DNA of 36,313 nucleotides from an uncultured Clostridia bacterium (GCA_944384515.1 CALWTU010000011.1:1-36313), one strand, 5' to 3'. Positions 7,647 through 17,043 are shown, counted from the first letter of the stretch. Numbers and translations are program-made. Notes: generated by a model not told the origin, from the sequence alone.

Positions 7647-10064
7647 ATGCAACAGCTTGAAAAACGCTATATTAAGGCAAAACAAAGGCTCTTTGATAAA
7701 ATATATGAAGCAAAACTTAACAGGCAGCAGTGTGAGGCGGTTTTCACTGTGAAAGGACCTCTTTTGGTTTTGGCGGGAGCCGGCAGCGGAAAGACGACTG
7801 TTCTTGTAAACAGGATTGCTTACCTTATAAAATACGGCAACGCATATTATTCCGATGTAATCTCGGAGGAACTCAGCGAGGAGACTGTGTCGGCGCTCGA
7901 GGAGGCGGTAAATTTATCTGAGGAAGAGATAAATCAGATTTTACCGAGCTTTATCTGTGATACCTGCATGCCGTACAATATTCTTGCGATAACATTTACA
8001 AACAAAGCGGCAAATGAGATAAAAGAGAGAATTGAAAAGACATTTTCTGATGATAATCTTTCAGTCTCCTCCGTAAATGCAGGCACATTTCACTCGATCT
8101 GCATGAGGATATTGCGCAAGTTTTATGACAGGCTGGGCTATGCGCCGTCGATGTCGATATACGATACTGATGACAAAAAGCGGCTTATCTCTGTTTGTAT
8201 GAAGGAGCTCGGAATTGATGAGAAGAATCTGCCCGCGCGCAGCGTGTGCAACGAAATAAGCATTGCAAAGGACAAACTTATAGGTTGCGACGAGTATTCA
8301 AAACCGACCGACCCGAGAGAAGAGCGTATCCGGAGTATATATAAGCTGTATGAGAAAAAGCTCAGGGAGTACAACGCCGTTGACTTTGACGATATAATTA
8401 TGAAAACGGTAAAGCTGCTTTCGGAAAATGAGGATGTTTTAAAGTATTATCAAAACAAATTCAAATATATTCTTGTAGATGAGTATCAGGATACGAACTA
8501 TGCTCAGTTTGAACTTGTAAATATGCTTGCCGGGGGCACAAAAAACATAATGGTTGTGGGAGACGATGACCAGAGTATTTATGCCTTCAGAGGTGCGACG
8601 GTAGAAAATATTTTGGGCTTTGACAAGACATACCCAGACGCAAAGGTGATAAAGCTTGAGCAGAACTACCGCTCGACCGAAAACATACTGAATGCCGCAA
8701 ATGCTCTGATACATAATAACACCGACAGACATGAAAAAACACTCTGGTCCGACAAGGGTGAGGGAGAGAAGATAAACCTCAAGGAAGTTGATGATCAGTT
8801 CTGCGAAGGAAAGTATATAATTGAGAAAATTTCACACGGTGTCAGGGTAGACGGCAGAAAGTATTCGGATTTTGCCGTGCTTTACAGAGTGAACGAGATG
8901 TCGAGATCGCTTGAGACAGCCTTTGCAAAGAGCGGAATACCGTATAAAATTTTAGGCTCGATGAGGTTCTATGACCGCAAGGAAATAAAGGATATCGTCT
9001 CATATCTCACTTTGCTTGTCTCTCCGACAGACAATTTAAGGCTTAAAAGGATAATCAATGAGCCCAAGCGCAAAATAGGCGCGAGTACGGTTGAGGCAAT
9101 AGAGCAGCTCGCAGAGGAAAACGGCACTTCAATGTACGAGATAATCTCGAGGGCGGATAAATATACCATTTTGGCAAAGAGCAAGGATAAGCTGTGCGAT
9201 TTCTGCAATATGATGGAAAGTATTAAGGCGTCCGCCACTCTGCCGTCAGAACTGCTCAATGCGATTTTCATAAAGACAGGTTATTACGATATGCTCAAGG
9301 CAGAGGGCTTTGAGGGTGAGGGCAAGATCTCGAACATAAAAGAGTTTATTTCAGCCGCCATTGAATATGAAAAAAGATGCGAGATCAGCGGCAGTGAGAT
9401 AACACTTGTCGGATTTCTTGAGGAGATTAGCCTTGTCAGCGATGTCGACAAATATGACGGCGAGGCTGATTCGGTTGTCCTTATGACTATACATTCCGCC
9501 AAGGGACTTGAGTTTCCCGTTGTATTTTTGGCGGGTATGGAAGACGGAATATTCCCGTCTGTTCAAAATCTCTTTGATCCCGCGGCGATGAGCGAAGAGC
9601 GCAGGCTTGCGTATGTTGCAATAACAAGAGCAAAGGAAAAACTTTATATTACCCACTCAAAGCAGAGAACAATGTACGGAAAAACAGAGCGCAATCCGCT
9701 CTCTGTATTTATAAAAGAGATACCGGATAATCTCTTCAGTCATGAGTCTGAGCGGAAAATTCCGCCACGGCAAAAGAGCGACTATCAGACAAGACCTGTA
9801 AGGCAGGTTCGTGAAAAGGTGTCGGATGAGTTTACCCGCTCCCCCGAAATATCTACGGCAAACCGCGGCAGGCGCGGCGCCGCAGATTATGGTATAACCA
9901 AGTTTTCCGTTGGACAGAGGGTGCTGCATTCCTCTTTCGGCGAGGGCGTTGTCCTCTCCGCCAAGGATTTGGGCGGAGATGTACTTTATGAGGTTAAATT
10001 TAACACGGGTGTTACCAAAAAACTTATGGCGACCTTTGCAAAACTAAAGCCGGTAAGGGGATAG
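7647..10064 (+). CDS. pcrA: PcrA/UvrD-type ATP-dependent DNA helicase
   Basis: An 805-residue superfamily 1A 3'-5' helicase used in repair and in clearing replication-transcription conflicts. Motifs run in order: Q motif LNRQQCEAV, Walker A GAGSGKTT (Lys49), ITFTNKAA, Walker B VDEYQDT, GDDDQSIYAFRGA, LEQNYRST, TIHSAKGLEF and YVAITRAKEKLYI. The C-terminus (about 750-805) has the Tudor-like fold region of PcrA, VGQRVLHSSFGEGVVL, which in PcrA contacts RNA polymerase. Roughly 45 extra acidic residues lie between Walker A and motif Ia (about residues 58-105). AGAGGT precedes the ATG. The DnaA-box cluster sits upstream. Confidence 0.93.
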   Translation: MQQLEKRYIKAKQRLFDKIYEAKLNRQQCEAVFTVKGPLLVLAGAGSGKTTVLVNRIAYLIKYGNAYYSDVISEELSEETVSALEEAVNLSEEEINQILPSFICDTCMPYNILAITFTNKAANEIKERIEKTFSDDNLSVSSVNAGTFHSICMRILRKFYDRLGYAPSMSIYDTDDKKRLISVCMKELGIDEKNLPARSVCNEISIAKDKLIGCDEYSKPTDPREERIRSIYKLYEKKLREYNAVDFDDIIMKTVKLLSENEDVLKYYQNKFKYILVDEYQDTNYAQFELVNMLAGGTKNIMVVGDDDQSIYAFRGATVENILGFDKTYPDAKVIKLEQNYRSTENILNAANALIHNNTDRHEKTLWSDKGEGEKINLKEVDDQFCEGKYIIEKISHGVRVDGRKYSDFAVLYRVNEMSRSLETAFAKSGIPYKILGSMRFYDRKEIKDIVSYLTLLVSPTDNLRLKRIINEPKRKIGASTVEAIEQLAEENGTSMYEIISRADKYTILAKSKDKLCDFCNMMESIKASATLPSELLNAIFIKTGYYDMLKAEGFEGEGKISNIKEFISAAIEYEKRCEISGSEITLVGFLEEISLVSDVDKYDGEADSVVLMTIHSAKGLEFPVVFLAGMEDGIFPSVQNLFDPAAMSEERRLAYVAITRAKEKLYITHSKQRTMYGKTERNPLSVFIKEIPDNLFSHESERKIPPRQKSDYQTRPVRQVREKVSDEFTRSPEISTANRGRRGAADYGITKFSVGQRVLHSSFGEGVVLSAKDLGGDVLYEVKFNTGVTKKLMATFAKLKPVRG

Positions 10065-10088
10065 GCATCTTTAAATATATTTGCCGTC

Positions 10089-10118
10089 TTGAGTTTTATA
10101 GTTTTATGGTAGTATAAC
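10089..10118 (+). promoter_or_regulatory. Candidate promoter for the HAD phosphatase gene
   Basis: TTGAGT (10089-10094), an 18-base spacer and TATAAC (10113-10118) lie just before the gene at 10137. The -10 box ends 18 bases before the ATG, with AGAGAGG between. Confidence 0.5.
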
Positions 10119-10136
10119 CGATAGAGAGGTGTAAAA

Positions 10137-10802
10137 ATGATAAAGTGCTGTATATTTGATCTTGACGGTACGGTTCTTGATACCGTCGGCACGATAGCAC
10201 ATTTTGTGAATTTGGTTTTTTCAAAACACAATATACCGAGTATTACCGCAAAAGAGGCGGGATATTTTGCCGGGGACGGTGCAAGGGTGCTGATTAAGCG
10301 CTCTTTGGCGTCACGGGGTATAGAGGACGAGGAAATTTATAATGCGGTATATTCTGAATATATGTACGCATATGACAATGATCCGATAGGCATTACCAAA
10401 CCTTTTGACGGTATAGAAGAAATGCTGAGTGCGCTGAAGGGAATGGGAATAAAACTCGTCCTGCTCTCTAACAAGCCTGACTTTGTCACGCAAAACGTCG
10501 TGGAGCATTTTTTTCCGGGCATCTTTGACGGTGTCTTTGGGGCAAAAGATTCGGTCAAACTGAAACCCTGCGCCGACTATGCGCTCTCAATTCTCGATAA
10601 AATGGGGATAAAACCGTGCGAGAGCGTATTTATCGGCGATACTTCGGTTGATATAAAAACAGGTATTAATATGGGGGCGTGCCGCACCGTCGGCGTGCTT
10701 TGGGGCTTTCGTGACAGGGCGGAACTTGCCGAGGCGGGTGCCGATGTAATAGTGGGAGCGCCATGTGAAATTGCGGAGGAAATTAAAAAATGGGTAGACT
10801 GA
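10137..10802 (+). CDS. HAD-superfamily phosphatase, phosphoglycolate-phosphatase-like
   Basis: A 221-residue HAD hydrolase of the Gph type. The nucleophile motif is FDLDGTVLDT (Asp8 nucleophile, Asp10 acid/base), motif II is LLSNKP, the conserved Lys is in the SVKLKPCADYAL region, and motif IV is IGDTSVDIKTG. The helical cap between motifs I and II matches phosphoglycolate phosphatases, which clear 2-phosphoglycolate formed during DNA repair; other small phosphate esters are possible. Position next to a repair helicase is compatible with that role but does not prove it. Its end overlaps the next gene by 13 bases. Confidence 0.82.
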   Translation: MIKCCIFDLDGTVLDTVGTIAHFVNLVFSKHNIPSITAKEAGYFAGDGARVLIKRSLASRGIEDEEIYNAVYSEYMYAYDNDPIGITKPFDGIEEMLSALKGMGIKLVLLSNKPDFVTQNVVEHFFPGIFDGVFGAKDSVKLKPCADYALSILDKMGIKPCESVFIGDTSVDIKTGINMGACRTVGVLWGFRDRAELAEAGADVIVGAPCEIAEEIKKWVD

Positions 10803-11275
10803 TCAAATTGAGTATACTCGTGCTGACTGTTATATCCCTGCTTGTCTCATGCGGCAAAAAGCCTTACGGGCATCTTGAGATTGTTGTCCCTCTTGGCGAT
10901 GATTTTGAGAAGAGTGAGACGGAGGATTTTGATGTCTCTTACTCAAACGGTGAGTGCGTTGTCGGAATTATCAGGATGTCTTTTGCGGCGTGTATTGAGG
11001 CGGGTATCAGCGAGGCGATGACGCCCAAGGATTTCGGCGCGTATTGGCTTACCCGTGTCGGCAGGGATGAGGCGCCTGTGCTGGTGGACGAGAGCACGCC
11101 GTATGCGACATATTACGACTCGGAGGGAATGAGCGAGGTATTTTATATGGCGACCTTCTATCGCTCGCCGTATGCGTATTTTGTGGTGCTCTATTCCTGT
11201 ATGGCACAGGATCGCGAGAGACTCAGAAGTGTGTTCCTTGACTATGCGGAGAATACATACTTTGATATTGACTGA
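10790..11275 (+). CDS. Small secreted lipoprotein of unknown function
   Basis: A 161-residue predicted lipoprotein. A signal peptide ends in the lipobox LVSC (Cys21), and the mature part of about 140 residues is acidic and likely a single globular domain. The ATG is preceded by GGAGG located inside the end of the HAD gene, so the two genes are translationally coupled. By eye, its order of elements (short strand-rich start, central YATYY, C-terminal YFVVLYSC, then a helix) resembles the lipoprotein at 17040-17558, suggesting distant paralogs on both sides of the MBOAT operon. No known family was recognised. Confidence 0.75.
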   Translation: MGRLIKLSILVLTVISLLVSCGKKPYGHLEIVVPLGDDFEKSETEDFDVSYSNGECVVGIIRMSFAACIEAGISEAMTPKDFGAYWLTRVGRDEAPVLVDESTPYATYYDSEGMSEVFYMATFYRSPYAYFVVLYSCMAQDRERLRSVFLDYAENTYFDID

Positions 11276-11381
11276 GTGTGATTTTTTTAATATCTGAATA
11301 ACCCCCGGTATACACTTATCTGTCATGCAGAAAACCGACTCTGTGTCTTAAAAAAGTTTGGTGTATAAAATAAACAAAGTT

Positions 11382-11433
11382 AAATTCGCAGTTTTGTATA
11401 ACTCTTATACGGAGAATGCAAAATTGCGAATTT
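11382..11433 (+). terminator. Long inverted repeat, probable terminator
   Basis: The 15-base arms AAATTCGCAGTTTTG (11382-11396) and CAAAATTGCGAATTT (11419-11433) pair fully with a single G-U. The 22-base loop contains a smaller stem TATAA/TTATA. A T-rich stretch follows. It probably ends the pcrA-HAD-lipoprotein unit and separates it from the operon at 11509. Confidence 0.55.
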
Positions 11434-11467
11434 TATTTTAAAACCCCCTTTATTTTATTTTAAAACC
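11431..11467. repeat. 15-bp direct repeat with 22-bp period at the -35 region
   Basis: TTTTATTTTAAAACC occurs at 11431-11445 and again at 11453-11467. The second copy overlaps the predicted -35 box of the MBOAT operon promoter. A 22-bp period places both copies on the same face of the helix, as expected for a dimeric regulator, but low sequence complexity makes chance possible. Confidence 0.45.
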
Positions 11468-11488
11468 ATGCTATCATTTCATTATAAT
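11460..11488 (+). promoter_or_regulatory. Promoter of the LRR-SGNH/MBOAT operon
   Basis: TTAAAA (11460-11465), 17 bases and a perfect TATAAT (11483-11488). The weak -35 box suggests activator dependence. The ATG at 11509 follows with GGAGAG as ribosome binding site. Confidence 0.55.
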
Positions 11489-11508
11489 TCTTAAGTGGAG
11501 AGATAACA

Positions 11509-13845
11509 ATGCGTAAAACCTTATATCTGTTTTTTTTAATTTTTACACTCTTTGCTCTTTCTTCATGTAAAGATGTTGTCCCAACGCCGAAGGACGACCA
11601 ATCCTATACGGTCATGCTCGGATGTGACAGCGGAGTGAAGGTTGACGGTACTAACCCCGTCAAAGTAAAGAGCGGCGAGACTGCAAGTTTTAAACTTGTT
11701 CTTGAATCAGGATATGTTTTCAAATCGTCCGACGGCGGAGTTTATGACTACAAGACGGGCGTGCTCACTGTTGAGAATGTCACTGAAAAAATGTACATAA
11801 AGGTAAAGAGCGAGTTTTTGGGATATGACACAACCGAGGAGGTTGCGTTTATTTTCAGAGGCGAGGCTAACGACACCACAAGTATAGCACCGGGACCCAA
11901 TATCAAGCAGGGCACCGAGGTGACGGTAAAGTCGAATACATATAACAGAATTTTCTCAGGCTGGTCTGTCGGCGGCAGTTTGTCAAACGGCGGAATACTG
12001 CTTTCAAAAGACAGAGAGTTCACATTCAGAATTTCCCCTGATATTGTTAAAAACGGCACGCTGTACATTTATGCCAACTATAAAGATTCCAATGTATTCT
12101 ACTATGACGCAAACGGCGGAACAATAAACGGCGGATCAATCAATCTTAAGGAAAATCAGTATTATACATCCGAGATAAACGGAAACAAAATTAAGATAAC
12201 AATGGGCGAGAAGCTGTTCAGCTTTGCAGAGTGTCCGTATTCTTTCTGGGATGACGGAACATTTACAAGAGAGGGATATGTGCTCATTGAGTATAACACC
12301 AAACCTGACGGTTCGGGAGAGTCGTACGGACTCGGTTCACAGTTTTTTACAGTCGGGGATGACGACTATGTAACTCTTTACTGTATCTGGGCTGAGAACA
12401 CCAATAAGGACAGCTTTACCGTTGAGAATTTTGAGTATAAAAGACCATCTGCCGTTTTTGAGCAGAATGCACTCAACTGGCATGAGAGTGGCGTTATCAT
12501 TACAAAGTATAACGGAAATGAAGATGTGGTTGTTATACCTGAGACGATACAGGGCAAGCCCGTAATTGCCATAGGAGCGGGGGCGTTCTCGGACCTTACG
12601 ACAAAGAAGGTTATCTTCTCGAAAAATCTTCTTCTTGTAGAGGACGGCGCATTTACAAACTGTCAGTATCTTGAGACGATTTACTTCTCCGACGGTATCT
12701 ATCAGATGAACAACGAGGCTCTGGATGAGCTCTCATATAAAAACTTCAAACATCTCTATGTAAATGCAACCATTGCTCCGAGATTTATCAACAAAGGTGA
12801 CGGAGCGTTCGGCGTAAAACTCTCAAGGCTTCTTGCATCATATAACGAGAACAGAGTGATAGTAGTTTCGGGCTCATCCTCGTATGAGGGACTGAGTACG
12901 ACATATCTTGAAGCACTGCTTGAAGGTTATACTGTCATTAACTTCGGCACCACGAGAACTACACATGCGCTGATATATCTTGAGGCAATGCGTGAGCTTG
13001 CCCACGAGGGAGATATTATAGTTTACGCACCCGAGAACTCTTCATACCTCTTTGGCGAGCCGGAGCTTTACTGGAAGACACTGCGTGACCTTGAGGGAAT
13101 GTACAATATGTACAGACTCATAGATATTTCGGGATACACCAATGTATTCGGCGCGTTTACTGAGCTTAATCAGCAGTATAAGTATCTTAGAGCGCCTACC
13201 CGCTACGAAAATATCTGCGAGAAGTCAAATACCGACAAATACGGCGACCAACAGAACTCCAAAAGGCAGGATTATAACGATATCACAAAATATACAGACG
13301 CATACTATATAACACTCAACGAAAGAGTGAAGTCTAAGTTTGAGGGTGAGTGGAACGACGAGGAAGATCAGGAGGCAAACAAGGACTACAAGGATCCGAA
13401 TAATACTACATGGTGCAGTATAACAGACACAAAGTATACAACACTGATGAACCACGCAATAGATGCGGCAAAGACATCGGGAGCCAAAGTTTATTTCGGC
13501 TTCAGCCCTGTAGACGCACAGTCGATAGTTGACGAGGCGAAGAACGCCGAGTGGCTTATGGCATATGACAAGCTGATTGCGGATACATATAATTTTGACG
13601 GAGTTTTGGGTTCGTGCGCGGGACACATATTTGACAGAAAATATTTCTATGACTGTGCATTCCATCCCAACGATTACGGCAGAACATATCATACATACCG
13701 ACTCTATCTCGACTTGACAGAGGTGATTGAAACGGAGAGAGTCAAGGGCATATATGATGAGGGCGTCGACTTTAACGGATGCCTGTTTGAACAGGGCAGT
13801 GACGGAACACCTAATACCAATGTAGACTTTTTGAAAGGCAGATAA
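11509..13845 (+). CDS. Lipoprotein with InlB-like repeat, leucine-rich repeats and C-terminal SGNH-like domain
   Basis: A 778-residue predicted lipoprotein. The signal peptide ends in the lipobox LSSC (Cys20). Two beta-rich segments follow, the second (about 197-299) matching InlB/Listeria-Bacteroides repeats (YDANGG start, YCIWAEN end). BspA-type leucine-rich repeats lie at about 338-418 (AIGAGAFSDL, VEDGAFTNC). From about 445 there is an SGNH hydrolase-like domain: SGSSSYEG with candidate nucleophile Ser456 or 457, then EGDIIVYAPE, and the terminal DCAFH motif (Asp715, His719). SGNH proteins paired with MBOAT proteins usually transfer acyl groups to extracellular polymers (AlgX/AlgJ, DltD). 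The C-terminal domain is clearly related to that of the gene at 15607. It is first in the operon, four bases before the next gene. Confidence 0.8.
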   Translation: MRKTLYLFFLIFTLFALSSCKDVVPTPKDDQSYTVMLGCDSGVKVDGTNPVKVKSGETASFKLVLESGYVFKSSDGGVYDYKTGVLTVENVTEKMYIKVKSEFLGYDTTEEVAFIFRGEANDTTSIAPGPNIKQGTEVTVKSNTYNRIFSGWSVGGSLSNGGILLSKDREFTFRISPDIVKNGTLYIYANYKDSNVFYYDANGGTINGGSINLKENQYYTSEINGNKIKITMGEKLFSFAECPYSFWDDGTFTREGYVLIEYNTKPDGSGESYGLGSQFFTVGDDDYVTLYCIWAENTNKDSFTVENFEYKRPSAVFEQNALNWHESGVIITKYNGNEDVVVIPETIQGKPVIAIGAGAFSDLTTKKVIFSKNLLLVEDGAFTNCQYLETIYFSDGIYQMNNEALDELSYKNFKHLYVNATIAPRFINKGDGAFGVKLSRLLASYNENRVIVVSGSSSYEGLSTTYLEALLEGYTVINFGTTRTTHALIYLEAMRELAHEGDIIVYAPENSSYLFGEPELYWKTLRDLEGMYNMYRLIDISGYTNVFGAFTELNQQYKYLRAPTRYENICEKSNTDKYGDQQNSKRQDYNDITKYTDAYYITLNERVKSKFEGEWNDEEDQEANKDYKDPNNTTWCSITDTKYTTLMNHAIDAAKTSGAKVYFGFSPVDAQSIVDEAKNAEWLMAYDKLIADTYNFDGVLGSCAGHIFDRKYFYDCAFHPNDYGRTYHTYRLYLDLTEVIETERVKGIYDEGVDFNGCLFEQGSDGTPNTNVDFLKGR

Positions 13846-13849
13846 AGAT

Positions 13850-14140
13850 TTGGAAACTTACGAAATAATAATACTGTGCGCTTTACTCTTTTGTATAGCG
13901 GTTTTGCACGTAGCCGTACCGAGAACTAAATCCGCTCTTTACAAAGTACTTGTCACTTTGAATGTGGTTTTACATATTGCAGCCCTCGTGTGGCTTTATG
14001 TAATGGGCAGTAAGATAGATCTTGCGGTTACCGTGATAATGGGAAGCGTGTTTGTTTACTCTCTTTCCGTGTACTTAAAAAAAGATAAAAACGAAAAAAA
14101 TGCAGGTTGTGACACCGAGATAGGGGGTAAAGATAAATGA
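13850..14140 (+). CDS. Small three-TM membrane protein of the MBOAT operon
   Basis: A 96-residue protein with three hydrophobic segments (about 5-22, 31-50, 54-75) and a charged Lys/Asp/Asn-rich tail. The likely start is TTG at 13850, with AAAGG about ten bases upstream. Its stop overlaps the MBOAT start in ATGA, so the two are translationally coupled and probably act together. No family was recognised; small membrane partners are known for some MBOAT systems (DltX in the Dlt system), but sequence similarity to them was not established. Confidence 0.7.
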   Translation: METYEIIILCALLFCIAVLHVAVPRTKSALYKVLVTLNVVLHIAALVWLYVMGSKIDLAVTVIMGSVFVYSLSVYLKKDKNEKNAGCDTEIGGKDK

Positions 14141-15594
14141 CATTTAACTCATGGGAATTTATACTGTTTTACCCCGTAGTTCTCCTGCTTTATTTCGTCC
14201 TTCCGAAAAAGGCAAGATGGCCTATGCTCCTTGTGACGAGCTACTTCTTCTACATGTGCTACCAGACGGAGCTTATCGTACTGATTTTCGGCACAACCCT
14301 TGTATCATGGGTTATGTCAAATCTGATAGAAAAAACGGAGAATACCAAACTCAAAAAATTAGCGCTTGCAATTACGCTTATAACATCGCTCGGAGTACTC
14401 TTCTTCTTTAAATACTTTAACTTCCTTGCGGACAGCGTATTTGATATAGCTAAGTATTTCGGTGCATCAATCTCTCCTGTGACGCTGAACCTGATGCTCC
14501 CGGTCGGAATATCCTTCTATACATTCCAGACGCTCTCTTATGTAATAGACGTATACAGAGGAGATATCAAAACCGAGCGCAACTTCTTCTTTTATGCACT
14601 CTTTGTTTCGTTCTTCCCGCAGCTTGTTGCAGGACCTATCGAGAGACCTGACAATCTTGTTCCTCAGTTAAAAGAGGTACATGTTTGGGACAAGGACAAT
14701 GCCATTCGAGGCGCAAAATATATGCTTCTCGGCTTCTTTAAGAAAATCTGCGTTGCGGATTTGCTTGCCGGGTTTGTTAATACTGTTTACAATAACCCCA
14801 CCGAGGCATCCGGACTCGGAGTTATTATAGCAACGGTTATGTTTGCCGTGCAGATATACTGCGACTTTTCGGGATATACCGATATAGCTACCGGTTGTGC
14901 GAGAATTATGGGAATCAAGCTTATGAAGAACTTTGACAGTCCCTATTCCGCAATGACAATCAAGGAGTTCTGGTCGAGGTGGCACATATCCCTTTCAACA
15001 TGGTTCAGAGATTATCTCTATATACCGCTGGGCGGTAATCGTGTTAAAAAATACCGCTACTATATAAACGTGCTTATAGTATTCCTTGTGTCGGGACTTT
15101 GGCACGGCGCCGCGTTTACATTTGTTATTTGGGGATTAATACACGGCGTTTATCAGATAATAGGCTCAATGACGATAAAAGGGCGTAACAGACTTATCGA
15201 GAAGGTGGGGCTGAGTGTAAAATCACCTCTTGTTGTTTGGGTGCGCAGATTTAACACTTTTTTCCTTGTATTGATAGCATGGCTGTTTTTCAGAGCGAAC
15301 AGCATGGCGGATGTAGGTGTGCTGTTCAATAAGCTTTTCACCGGTTGGAATGTGAGCGTTGCGGATACCTTTGAGCAGATGGGACTTGACATTACGCTTT
15401 GCGTGCTTGCGGTTTTCTCGGTGCTCTCGCTGTTCATTCTCGACAGAATGCTTGTCTGGGGCGACGCTCCCGACAGATCGGATGTTCTGGTTAAGAACGG
15501 AGCGTTTGTATACATAAGCTGGGCGATAATTCTTTGTTGGTGTCTGCTCCTCTCCAAGGACATGATATCCACCTTTATCTATTTCCAGTTCTGA
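14137..15594 (+). CDS. MBOAT-family membrane O-acyltransferase (AlgI/DltB-like)
   Basis: A 485-residue polytopic membrane protein of the MBOAT family, which passes acyl (often acetyl) groups across the membrane to polysaccharides or teichoic acids. Hallmarks are LPVGISFYTFQTLSYVIDVYRG, AGPIERP, QIYCDFSGYTDIA, the WSRWHISLSTWFRDYLYIPLGG motif (His283) and GLWHGAAFTFVIWGLIHG with the conserved catalytic His323. The N-terminus FYPVVLLLYFVLP is typical of AlgI-like members. It sits between a small membrane protein and an SGNH partner, the standard arrangement for secreted-polymer O-acylation. The polymer cannot be inferred; no polysaccharide biosynthesis genes lie in the window. Confidence 0.92.
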   Translation: MTFNSWEFILFYPVVLLLYFVLPKKARWPMLLVTSYFFYMCYQTELIVLIFGTTLVSWVMSNLIEKTENTKLKKLALAITLITSLGVLFFFKYFNFLADSVFDIAKYFGASISPVTLNLMLPVGISFYTFQTLSYVIDVYRGDIKTERNFFFYALFVSFFPQLVAGPIERPDNLVPQLKEVHVWDKDNAIRGAKYMLLGFFKKICVADLLAGFVNTVYNNPTEASGLGVIIATVMFAVQIYCDFSGYTDIATGCARIMGIKLMKNFDSPYSAMTIKEFWSRWHISLSTWFRDYLYIPLGGNRVKKYRYYINVLIVFLVSGLWHGAAFTFVIWGLIHGVYQIIGSMTIKGRNRLIEKVGLSVKSPLVVWVRRFNTFFLVLIAWLFFRANSMADVGVLFNKLFTGWNVSVADTFEQMGLDITLCVLAVFSVLSLFILDRMLVWGDAPDRSDVLVKNGAFVYISWAIILCWCLLLSKDMISTFIYFQF

Positions 15595-15606
15595 TAGGAG
15601 GATGTT

Positions 15607-17043
15607 ATGAGAATACTGAGAAATACTCTGATATGCGTACTTTGTACGGTTTTGCTGACTCTGCCTTTCTTCGCCCCGATAGTAATGGCGTTTTCACTGC
15701 CTGAGCAGTATGACAACAGTTTTATGGGTGCGCTTGATGAAAAATATGAGGCATTGACCAAAACCGAGGGTAAAAAAATGGTTGTGATAGGCGGCTCATC
15801 TGTTGCATTCGGAGTCGATACAAGGCTTATTCAGAAATATGTCAATATGCCTGTTATAAACTTCGGACTCTATGCAGCTCTCGGAACAAAACTTATGCTT
15901 GACCTCTCTTATAAGCATATAAACGAGGGGGATATAGTGGTTATTGCGCCGGAGCTTGACGCACAGACACTGTCACTTTACTTTAATTCGGAGTCTACTC
16001 TGCAGGCAATGGAATCCGACCCTAAAATGTTAACCGAGATAAGAGAGGAGAATCTCTTTAACCTGCTCGGTGCGACGTGGAACCTGGGCACGAGTAAACT
16101 GCAATACATTATAAACAATAATAAGCCCAACCCCGACGGCGTATATAATTCCAAAAACTTCAATGAGTACGGCGACCTTATTTTTGAGAGAAGTGAGAAT
16201 ATAATGCCGCTCTACTATGAGCCGACTCAGCTTGTAAATCCGACGGCGTCTATCGTCTCAGATGATTTTATTGAATATCTTAACGAATATATAAACCACT
16301 GTAAGAGGGAAGGCGCTGAGGTTTATTTCAGTTTCTGCCCAATGAACGAGAAGGGACTTGATCCTTCGGTTACCGAGGAGAGCCTTGACGAGTTTTCAAA
16401 CTACCTGCAGAAGGAGCTTGACTGCGAGATTATCAGTGATATAAACGATTATGTCTATGAGGCGGGATATTTTTACGACACTAATTTCCACCTTAACAGT
16501 GCAGGTGCCACAACTCATACACTTAATTTGATATATGATTTGATTTTGGAGACAGAGAATGTTGTTTTTGTAGAGGAGGACGCACCGGCGGCACCCGAAC
16601 TTCCGGCTGTGGATTTCAGATGGTTTGAGGATGACGAAAACGCTAAGTATTTCACATTTAACAGAGCAGAGAACGGGGCATACTATGTTTCAGGACTAAG
16701 TGAGCTCGGCAAGACTATGCAAACTCTGACTCTTCCGCTCGGATATGATACCTATAAAGTGCTCGGTACCGAGGAGGGATTCCTTGAGGGAGGCGTTTGC
16801 ACAAAACTCATTCTGCCCGAGAACACAAACATAAGATATTTTGCCGACGGCAGTTTCAAGGGCGCAGGCACGCTCAGAGAGATGTGGATATACTATCCCA
16901 ATGAGTCGGATATATTGCCTCCCGCAAACTTTGCCGGTGTGGCGAGTGATTTTGTAGTTCATATACCTTACGACTCCAACTACGATGTAGGTTATTATTG
17001 GGGCGAGAGAGGTTTAATGTTTAAGAAGGATATAGGAAAATGA
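15607..17043 (+). CDS. Secreted or anchored SGNH-like protein with C-terminal leucine-rich repeats
   Basis: A 478-residue protein with an N-terminal hydrophobic segment (about 6-30), either a signal anchor or a signal peptide cleaved after VMA. The SGNH-like domain starts with VVIGGSSVAFG (candidate Ser64 or Ser65), continues through NFGLYAALGTKL and EGDIVVIAPELD, and ends with DTNFHLN (Asp291, His295). From about 372 the sequence turns into BspA-like leucine-rich repeats (FLEGGVCTKLILPENTNIRY, FADGSFKGAGTLREM). The domain order is the reverse of the protein at 11509. It follows the MBOAT gene after 12 bases with TAGGAGG as ribosome binding site, and overlaps the next gene by four bases. Confidence 0.82.
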   Translation: MRILRNTLICVLCTVLLTLPFFAPIVMAFSLPEQYDNSFMGALDEKYEALTKTEGKKMVVIGGSSVAFGVDTRLIQKYVNMPVINFGLYAALGTKLMLDLSYKHINEGDIVVIAPELDAQTLSLYFNSESTLQAMESDPKMLTEIREENLFNLLGATWNLGTSKLQYIINNNKPNPDGVYNSKNFNEYGDLIFERSENIMPLYYEPTQLVNPTASIVSDDFIEYLNEYINHCKREGAEVYFSFCPMNEKGLDPSVTEESLDEFSNYLQKELDCEIISDINDYVYEAGYFYDTNFHLNSAGATTHTLNLIYDLILETENVVFVEEDAPAAPELPAVDFRWFEDDENAKYFTFNRAENGAYYVSGLSELGKTMQTLTLPLGYDTYKVLGTEEGFLEGGVCTKLILPENTNIRYFADGSFKGAGTLREMWIYYPNESDILPPANFAGVASDFVVHIPYDSNYDVGYYWGERGLMFKKDIGK

